A stretch of 20,014 nucleotides of DNA from SLRI01 sp964576715 (GTDB lineage Bacteria > Pseudomonadota > Alphaproteobacteria > Geminicoccales > Geminicoccaceae): assembly GCA_964576715.1 (NCBI GenBank), contig CAZNWE010000070.1:1-20014 (forward strand), written 5' to 3'. The position numbers and the translations under genes were made by a program. Within the stretch, counting starts at the first letter, position 1, and every line of letters starts with the position of its first letter. The notes under the pieces are model-generated. The model saw nothing but the letters and a program-made list of their open reading frames with translations. It was not told the origin of the DNA and ran no database searches. Shown here piece by piece: positions 15,229-20,014 of this stretch.

Positions 15229-15537
15229 TCAGGCGGCGGCGTCGCGGCGGGTGGCTTCGGCGCAGCATTCGCGTTCGAGAAAGGTCATGGTTTCGTGCAT
15301 CACCTCGAGCTCGGCCCGACAGATCAGTGTCGTGCCACGCCGCTCCTGGCTGACGAGATCGACCGCGATGAGCTTGTGCAGGTGGTGGGAGAGCGTGGAG
15401 CGGGGTACGCCGCTGCGCGCCTGCAGATCGCCGACCGCGAGGCCATCCGGGCCGGCCCGCACCAGATGCCGGTAGATCCCGAGCCGGGTTGGATTGCCGA
15501 GCGCTTCGAGGCGCGATGCGATGGGTTCGATATTCAT
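15229..15537 (-). CDS. arsR: ArsR/SmtB family repressor with C-terminal Cys-Cys pair
   Basis: A 102-residue winged-helix repressor. The family core is clear: LEALGNPTRLGIYRHLV (10-26), GDLQARSGVPRSTLSHHLHK (36-55, recognition helix about 45-55) and LVSQERRGTTLICRAE (61-76, beta wing). Cysteines are C73 in the wing and C91-C92 in the final helix (FLERECCAEA). The CVC motif of the classical arsenite sensor in the recognition-helix region is absent. C-terminal Cys pairs of this kind occur in ArsR proteins that respond to trivalent arsenicals, including the methylarsenite-selective type known with arsP. It precedes arsP by 55 bp and probably represses both genes. No Shine-Dalgarno sequence precedes its ATG. 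Confidence 0.9.
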   Translation of the reverse strand: MNIEPIASRLEALGNPTRLGIYRHLVRAGPDGLAVGDLQARSGVPRSTLSHHLHKLIAVDLVSQERRGTTLICRAELEVMHETMTFLERECCAEATRRDAAA

Positions 15538-15543
15538 GGGCCG

Positions 15544-15572
15544 GATATGCGCCTCGCCAGGTCGGCTGTCAA
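15544..15572 (-). promoter_or_regulatory. Candidate arsR-arsP promoter
   Basis: On the minus strand there is a perfect -35 box TTGACA (15567-15572), a 17-bp spacer and CATATC (15544-15549) as a -10 box, only 6 bp before the arsR ATG. Transcription would start at or within a base or two of that ATG, and no ribosome site exists, so a leaderless message is predicted. The -10 box is a weak match, while the -35 and spacing are good. Confidence 0.5.
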
Positions 15573-15576
15573 ACGG

Positions 15577-15590
15577 TATTTCTAGATATA
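15577..15590. promoter_or_regulatory. Imperfect palindrome upstream of the arsR promoter, candidate operator
   Basis: TATTTCTAGATATA is palindromic around TCTAGA with one mismatched pair, inside an AT-rich stretch (about 15575-15600) just upstream of the predicted -35 box. ArsR-family operators are AT-rich imperfect palindromes, so it may be the ArsR site or an UP-element-like activator sequence. Its position upstream of -35 rather than over the promoter is unusual for a repressor. Confidence 0.35.
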
Positions 15591-15593
15591 TAG

Positions 15594-15884
15594 TTATTGT
15601 GCGATTTCGGGAGGCCTGTTGCGCGACGCCCGGGGCGACGTCGGGCCGAAAAAGCCTCCTGAAAAAACTCCTGACACCTTTTTCTCGAAGGCGACCGTGA
15701 CGCCCTCGTGCTCGGCGAGATCAGTGATCGACTTCGCCTTGCCGCTTTCGATCCGGCGCCGCCACTGATGCGCCCGCACGGGCGCGTTGATCAGCGTCTC
15801 GTCGCGCCGCGGCTTCGGCGCAGGCAAGGCCACACCCTCCGGCGTGCATGGGCACCCGCCCGGCCCAGCTTTGACGCCCGTCAA
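15594..15884 (-). pseudogene. Decayed fragment of a large serine recombinase (C-terminal HTH region)
   Basis: A 96-codon open frame whose middle part (15687-15836) matches, from memory, a conserved C-terminal stretch of alphaproteobacterial site-specific recombinases: RRDETLINAPVRAHQW, RRRIESGKAKSITDLAEHEG. In intact relatives the helix-turn-helix continues after EGVT into a segment like YVxRLLxLxFLAPDIVEAI. Here it breaks into EGVTVAFEKKVSGVFSGG with no resemblance, and no catalytic resolvase domain lies upstream. The N-terminal 16 codons also look unrelated. I read it as a relic of an excised or degraded mobile element, not a functional gene. It sits between arsR and the FG-GAP gene, consistent with an old insertion boundary. 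Confidence 0.55.
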
Positions 15885-15898
15885 GGGTACCGGGTACC
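15871..15898. repeat. Two adjacent short palindromes
   Basis: TTGACGCCCGTCAA (15871-15884) has 6-base arms around CC. It is followed at once by GGTACCGGGTACC (15886-15898), which is both a palindrome around one base and part of a tandem repeat of GGGTACC. They lie just outside the recombinase relic and could be residual recombination or regulator sites. The function is unknown. Confidence 0.4.
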
Positions 15899-15922
15899 GT
15901 CGCCGCGATGCCTGATCCTGGC

Positions 15923-15940
15923 GCCCGCGGCGCGGCGGGC
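15923..15940 (-). terminator. GC hairpin after the FG-GAP gene
   Basis: GCCCGC and GCGGGC form a 6-bp stem with a 6-base loop, 39 bp past the stop of the FG-GAP protein gene in its direction. No T tract follows, so it is at best a weak terminator. Confidence 0.25.
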
Positions 15941-15979
15941 CGGGCCAAACATCGACGGCGGATCGAGGCCGCGCGCGCC

Positions 15980-18455
15980 CTAGGCGACCGGCGTCTCGGC
16001 AGCGATCATCTGGTCGAGTTCGGGCAGCTTGGGGCCGAGGCCGGGCTCGCCGAAGACGAGGTAGGCGGAGCCGGGCATGCCGTCGGGGTTTTGCGCTTCG
16101 GCAATGTCGAAGGGTTCGCCGACCAGGAGGTCGCCCGTGCCGTCGCCGTCGACGTCGCCACCGCCGGCGAGTGAGAAGCCCAAGGCCCCGTCGATCCGCC
16201 AGCCGCCGAGCATGCCGCCCAGTTCCCCGCCATTGGCATCGTCGACCAGGGTCGCCAGGTCGAGCACCTCGCCGAAATCGCTGCGGCCGAAGATGACATA
16301 GGCCTCGCCGCCGCCCTCGGCCCGGTCGCGATCGGCGTAGCGAGCACCCACGGCGATGTCATCGATACCGTCGCCGTTGACGTCGCCGATCCCGGCCACG
16401 GCCCGGCCGAAGCCGTCGCCGTTGGCCGGGCCGCGCATGAGAAAGCCGTTGGTACCGTCCAGGTCGCCGAGGCTGAAGCGGGCGGGGAAGCCCTGGTCGG
16501 TGCCGTAGACCACATAGGCGGCGCCATCGGGGCCGAGGTCCGGCCGCGGCGCCGAATAGGCGCCGATGATGATGTCGTCGAGCCCGTCGCCGTTGACGTC
16601 GCCCGCCCCGGCGAGGCCGAAGCCGGCGAAGCCGCCCTCGATCACCCCCTCGATGATCAAGCCGTTCGTGCCGTCGAGGGTGCCCGGATCCAGCTTCGGG
16701 TCGACAGGTTCGGGGCTACCGAGGACGACGTAGACCTCGCCCGCCTTGGCCACCCCGTTCGGGCTCGCGTCCTGGGCGCTGACGGCGATGTCGGCATGGC
16801 CGTCGCCGTCGACATCGCCGAGCATGGCGACCGAGCGGCCGGACTGGTCGAACATCGCCCGGCCCTCGAGGCGAAAGCCGGCGGTGCTGTCGAGCCCGTC
16901 CAAGGCCACCTCTGGACCGAGGCCGCCCGCCCCGCCACGGACCAGATAGCTGAGCCCGCCATTGTAGCTTGCATAAGCGGCCTCGCCGAGCCTCGCTCCG
17001 ACGAGCAGATCGGCGAAGCCGTCGCCATCGACGTCACCGCCGCCCGCCACGCTGATCCCGGCCTCGTCGCCGTTGCGCTCGCCCCAGAGGGTGGTCGGGC
17101 GCAGTGCCGCCGCCGCGGCCGGATCGGCGAGATCGACGACGGCGGCAGGCTCGAGGTCGGCACCGTAGAGGATGACGGCTGCACCGCTGGCACCGGCACC
17201 CTCGCGCGCCGCGCCAGGGGCTCCGACGACGAGATCGTCGAGCCCGTCACCGTCGACGTCGCCGGCGGCGGACAGCGCCCAGCCGAACTTGCCGCCGGCG
17301 GTCGCACCCAGGATCGCCAACCCATTGCTGCCATCAAACGTCTCGACCGGAACCACTGGCGGGATATCGGTCTCGGTGCCGAAGAACAGGTAGACCGCCC
17401 CGGCGTTCTCGCGGAGCTCGCCGTCGGCACCCGTGACATCGGCGTGCGGCGCACCGATGGCCAGATCGGCGAGGCCGTCGCCGTTGACGTCACCGATAAT
17501 GGCGAGCCCGTGGCCGGCACGGTCGCCGGCACCGATGCCGTCGAAGCGGACGATGCGGGCGGTGTCGGTCGCGGGCTCCGGTTCGCCNNNNNNNNNNNNN
17601 NNNNNNNNNNNNNNNNNNNNNNNNNNNNNNNNNNNNNNNNNNNNNNNNNNNNNNNNNNNNNNNNNNNNNNNNNNNNNNNNNNNNNNNCGGCAGTTCGGGG
17701 ATCGGCGGCAGTTCGGGGATCGGCGGCAGTTCGGGCAGTGCTGGCAGCTCGCCGATCGGCGGGATGCCCGGAATCGAGGGTATCTCGGAAACGGGTGGGA
17801 ATGGATCGGGACCGGACCCGGCGCCGGTGTCGACCTTGATGGTCAGGTCGTCGAAATCGAAGTCACGGCGATCCTCGAAGGCAATATAGGCCTCGCCCTG
17901 GTCGGCTCCCCAGGCCGAGATGGTGCGTTGATGCGCGTCCGCGTTGAGCGGGTTGGCTGCCCGGCTGTCGGGGTCAGGATCGAAGCTGTGGTAGACCTTG
18001 CCCCGGAGTGCCGTACCGCTCGCCGCATCGACCAGTTGCAGGCGGCTGGCCGGAGTGAAGCTGCCGCCGGCCGAGCCGTCGGTCTTGTCGATGAAGGCAA
18101 GGTCCTCGCTGCCGAGCCGATCGGCGATGTTCCGGGTGGCGCCATCGGCCAGGAGGAAGAGGCCGAACACCGTGCCCGCCGAAAAACCGTCAGTGCCGTA
18201 GAGCGTGCTCAGCTGAAACGTGCTGCCGGGTGCCGTGGCCTTGCTGTCGGCGATCACGATGCGCGGCTCGAGGAAGCTGCCGCCCTCGCCGATCCGATAG
18301 ACGCCGAGCGTGTTCCTGAAACCGGCGACCTCGTCGATCAGCGTGAGGCGCGCGTCGCCAGCGGCACCGATGGTCAGCATGGCGGGATCGGTGCCGTTGA
18401 TCAGCGGCGCGTCGATCGGCTCGCGGTTGGCGCGCGGCGGCAGGAAGTCGAGCAT
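15980..18455 (-). CDS. Large DUF4114 / proline-repeat / FG-GAP beta-propeller protein (interrupted by assembly gap)
   Basis: The N-terminal 256 codons (18455-17688) and the C-terminal 535 (17587-15980) are both open up to the 100-N gap, and both reach it at a codon boundary. I join them as one gene of at least 790 residues. Residues about 40-208 are a DUF4114 domain (EVAGFRNTLGVYRI, GLFLLADG, KVYHSFDPD, IAFEDRRDFDFDDLTIKV). Then comes a linker of hexapeptide repeats such as PPIPEL (about 226-256), cut by the gap. After the gap there are seven FG-GAP blades, each with a Ca-binding loop such as GDVNGDGLADLAIGAP or GDVDGDGFADLLVGA and an outer strand such as AVYLFFG or AYVVYG: a complete seven-bladed propeller. 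No classical signal peptide is visible; DUF4114 proteins are often exported by type I systems, but no RTX repeats are seen. A surface adhesion or matrix role is inferred. Confidence 0.82.
17588..17687. other. Assembly gap (100 N)
   Basis: Exactly 100 unknown bases, a common placeholder for a gap of unknown length. It falls within a proline-rich tandem repeat. Since 100 is not divisible by 3 while both flanks meet it at codon boundaries of one open gene, the real length must differ from 100 if the gene is intact. Confidence 0.98.
17689..17796 (-). repeat. 18-bp tandem repeat encoding PPIPEL-type hexapeptides
   Basis: Units of 18 bp at 17689-17706 and 17707-17724 are identical. Those at 17725-17742 and 17743-17760 differ by a few bases, and two more degraded units follow to 17796. 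On the minus strand they encode PPIPEL, PALPEL, PPIGEL and similar, a stiff proline-rich linker. The identical units abut the assembly gap, so more copies are probably hidden in it. Confidence 0.85.
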
Positions 18456-18498
18456 CGCAGTCCCCAGGCGGAATGAAAGGCCGTAATTCTACCTGGGG

Positions 18499-18527
18499 TA
18501 GATAGAGACCGCGCACACAGCTGTAAA
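18499..18527 (-). promoter_or_regulatory. Candidate promoter of the DUF4114/FG-GAP gene
   Basis: TTTACA (18522-18527, five of six bases of TTGACA) and TATCTA (18499-18504) lie 17 bp apart on the minus strand, 44 bp before the start codon. The inverted repeat CTACC-TGG-GGTAG (18489-18501) overlaps the -10 box and could be an operator. The gene would then be transcribed apart from the fucose synthase gene upstream. Confidence 0.4.
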
Positions 18528-18548
18528 GAGCGATGCACCGGCGCCGCT

Positions 18549-19523
18549 TCAGGCGGCGAACCGACCGTCCCGCTGCAACGCTGCGCGATTGGCAACAAAC
18601 CAGTCGCACGTGTCGGCGATACCAGCCTCGATGGTGATGCGCGGCCGCCAGCCGGTGGCCTGCAGGCGGCTGCAGTCGAGCAGCTTGCGCGGCGTGCCGT
18701 CGGGCCGGGTGGGATCGAAGGCGAGCCCGCCCTGGTAGCCGGTGAGCCCGGCGATGGTCCGGGCGAGTTCGGCGACGGTGACGTCCTCGCCGGTGCCGAC
18801 ATTGATCGCGACCGGGTCGTCGTAGTGGCGCAGCAGGTGGACACAGGCATCGGCGAGGTCGTCGACATGCAGGAACTCGCGGCGCGGCGTGCCGGTGCCC
18901 CAGATCATGACCTCGGGTGCGGCCGCCGCCCTGGCCTCGACGAAGCGGCGGATCAGCGCCGGCAGGACATGGCTGGTCTCGGGATCGAAATTGTCGAAAG
19001 GACCGTAGAGGTTGGTGGGCATGGCCGCGATCCAGGCCCGGCCGTACTGCTCGCGATAGGCGCGGACCAGCCGGAGACCGGCGATCTTGGCCAGGGCATA
19101 GGCGTCGTTGGTGGGCTCGAGCGGCCCGGTCAGCAGGTAATCCTCGCGGATCGGCTGCGGGCAGTGGCGCGGGTAGATGCAGGACGAGCCCAGGAACAAG
19201 AGACGCTCGACGTCGTGGCGATGCGCCGCCCGCATCAGGTTGGTCTGGATCAACAGGTTCTGCTCGAGGAAGTCGACCGGCCAGGTCTTGTTGGCGAGGA
19301 TGCCGCCGACCTTGGCGGCGGCGACGATCACCAGATCCGGGCGGTTGGCCGCCATCCAGGCCTCGACGGCCGCGGCATCGGTGAGGTCGAGCGCCTTTCG
19401 GGGTGCGGTCAAGAGGGTGACGGGCTCGGCGGCCAGGCGGCGGACCAGGGCCCGCCCGACCATGCCGTTGTGGCCGGCGACGAGCACCGACCTGCCGGCG
19501 AGAGCATCGACCGGCGCCGTCAT
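18549..19523 (-). CDS. fcl: GDP-L-fucose synthase
   Basis: A 324-residue extended SDR that epimerises and reduces GDP-4-keto-6-deoxy-mannose to GDP-L-fucose with NADPH. Motifs are VLVAGHNGMVGRALVRRL (13-30, glycine motif GHNGMVG), AAAKVGGILANKTWPVDF (68-85, a hallmark of the enzyme), FLGSSCIYPRHCPQP (110-124, catalytic serine and the conserved cysteine), NDAYALAKIAGL (139-150, Y142 and K146), MPTNLYGPFDNFDPETSHV and GTGTPRREFLHVDDLADA. The frame is open well upstream, but the ATG at 19523, overlapping the preceding stop by 4 bp, begins just before the Rossmann strand. The partner GDP-mannose 4,6-dehydratase (gmd) is not in the window. It supplies a deoxyhexose donor for surface glycans. Confidence 0.94.
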   Translation of the reverse strand: MTAPVDALAGRSVLVAGHNGMVGRALVRRLAAEPVTLLTAPRKALDLTDAAAVEAWMAANRPDLVIVAAAKVGGILANKTWPVDFLEQNLLIQTNLMRAAHRHDVERLLFLGSSCIYPRHCPQPIREDYLLTGPLEPTNDAYALAKIAGLRLVRAYREQYGRAWIAAMPTNLYGPFDNFDPETSHVLPALIRRFVEARAAAAPEVMIWGTGTPRREFLHVDDLADACVHLLRHYDDPVAINVGTGEDVTVAELARTIAGLTGYQGGLAFDPTRPDGTPRKLLDCSRLQATGWRPRITIEAGIADTCDWFVANRAALQRDGRFAA

Positions 19524-20014
19524 CCGGCGTCTCCCCGGACCGGCGAGTGCTCGCCCAAGGGCGCCATTGCCGCGACGAACCGCTGCCATCTGGCGACATA
19601 GTTGGCCGTACCCTTGCGCATTCGCTCGGCCTGCTCGGGCCGGACCTCGCCCTTGATCTTGCCGGGCATGCCGATGACCAGACTGTTGTCGGGGATCTCC
19701 TTGCCCTCGGCGATCAGCGCCTTGGCCCCGATCAGGCAGTTCTTGCCGATCTTGGCGCCATTGAGGATCACCGCCCCAATGCCGATCAACGAGCCCTCGC
19801 CGATCGCGCAGCCGTGCAGCATCGCCATGTGGCCGACAGTGACGTGCGGGCCGATGACGAGCGGAAAACCGGGGTCGGTGTGCAGCACGCAATGCTCCTG
19901 CACGTTGCTGCCCTCGCCCACGGTGATGAACTCGTTGTCACCCCTGAGCACGGCCCCGAACCAGACGCTCGCATCACGCTCGAGCCGAACCTTGCCGACG
20001 AGCACGGCATCGGG
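19520..20014 (-). CDS. Gamma-carbonic anhydrase-like hexapeptide protein (5' end cut by window)
   Basis: 164 codons of a left-handed beta-helix protein; the start lies beyond the right edge. It opens PDAVLVGKVRLERDASVWFG, the usual second or third strand of the YrdA/PaaY/CaiE group, so only about 10-20 residues are missing. Metal ligands of the gamma-class are present as CVLHTDPGFP, TVGHMAML and AMLHGCAIG (three histidines). The neighbouring RGD and Q residues (VLRGDNE, NVQEH) are also present, followed by hexapeptide turns (IGIGAVILNGAKIGKNCLIGA) and the ending VIGMPGKIKGEV with a C-terminal helix. Carbonic anhydrase activity is possible but many family members lack it. It is coupled to the fucose synthase gene by an ATGA overlap, so a role linked to nucleotide-sugar metabolism is conceivable. 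Confidence 0.88.
   Translation of the reverse strand, partial: PDAVLVGKVRLERDASVWFGAVLRGDNEFITVGEGSNVQEHCVLHTDPGFPLVIGPHVTVGHMAMLHGCAIGEGSLIGIGAVILNGAKIGKNCLIGAKALIAEGKEIPDNSLVIGMPGKIKGEVRPEQAERMRKGTANYVARWQRFVAAMAPLGEHSPVRGDAG

Noticed and set aside
15688..15890. Intact small DNA-binding protein in the recombinase-like frame
   Set aside because: The helix-turn-helix is broken after EGVT and both ends of the frame look unrelated to the family, so a relic is more likely.
17490..17587. Continuation of the DUF4114 frame after the gap to a stop at 17490
   Set aside because: This depends on the gap being exactly 100 bases. The sequence after the gap is an FG-GAP blade in another frame, open from the gap edge, so the gap length is simply a placeholder.
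16796..17839. Plus-strand open frames across the gap
   Set aside because: They are antisense to the FG-GAP repeats; the regular pattern is the reverse complement of the GDVDGDG repeats.
18549..19892. 447-codon start for the fucose synthase
   Set aside because: The extra 123 residues are the hexapeptide gene out of frame; the ATG at 19523 with ATGA overlap fits the family length and Rossmann start.

Overview
The window is very GC-rich. Its genes are tightly packed, many pairs share ATGA stop/start overlaps, and protein content and codon use fit an alphaproteobacterium, probably of the Rhodospirillales type. That placement is inferred from style and gene families, not from a marker gene. The window includes one scaffold gap of exactly 100 N (17588-17687).

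Region 1 (1-7264, all minus strand) is an exopolysaccharide operon transcribed right to left. Its order is UDP-glucuronate decarboxylase (UDP-xylose synthesis), an NAD-dependent sugar epimerase, a Wzy/O-antigen-ligase-like polymerase, a WcaJ/ExoY-type initiating sugar-phosphate transferase, a membrane GT2 glycosyltransferase, a GT4 glycosyltransferase and a second GT2 that runs off the left edge. Gaps are at most 18 bp or 4-bp overlaps. The AT-rich 439-bp region before it (7265-7703) is the likely promoter and operator and contains a perfect 12-bp palindrome.

Region 2 (7704-14154) is metabolic: an HtpX-like membrane metalloprotease (minus); a dgoK-dgoA pair for the last two steps of 2-keto-3-deoxygalactonate breakdown (plus); a small hypothetical protein and an ArgE/DapE-type M20 deacylase (minus); and, divergent from these, a 2-keto-4-pentenoate-hydratase-like FAH protein, a 40-residue very acidic microprotein and a Cys/Met-metabolism PLP enzyme (plus).

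Region 3 (14148-15898) is an organoarsenical-resistance unit, arsR-arsP (minus). It has a candidate leaderless arsR promoter and is followed by a decayed serine-recombinase fragment with short palindromes, which marks old mobile-element activity.

Region 4 (15980-20014, minus) holds a large secreted-type protein (DUF4114 domain, PPIPEL proline repeat, seven FG-GAP Ca-binding blades) interrupted by the assembly gap. Upstream of it are GDP-L-fucose synthase and a gamma-carbonic-anhydrase-like hexapeptide protein cut by the right edge. GDP-fucose and UDP-xylose enzymes on both sides suggest a surface polysaccharide with xylose-type and fucose residues, and the FG-GAP protein is a plausible surface partner.

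No tRNA, rRNA, CRISPR array or intact insertion sequence was seen. The most notable observations are the antitoxin-tail-like microprotein, the arsR promoter whose predicted start coincides with the start codon, the Cys-Cys ArsR paired with ArsP, and the repeat-located assembly gap inside the DUF4114/FG-GAP gene.
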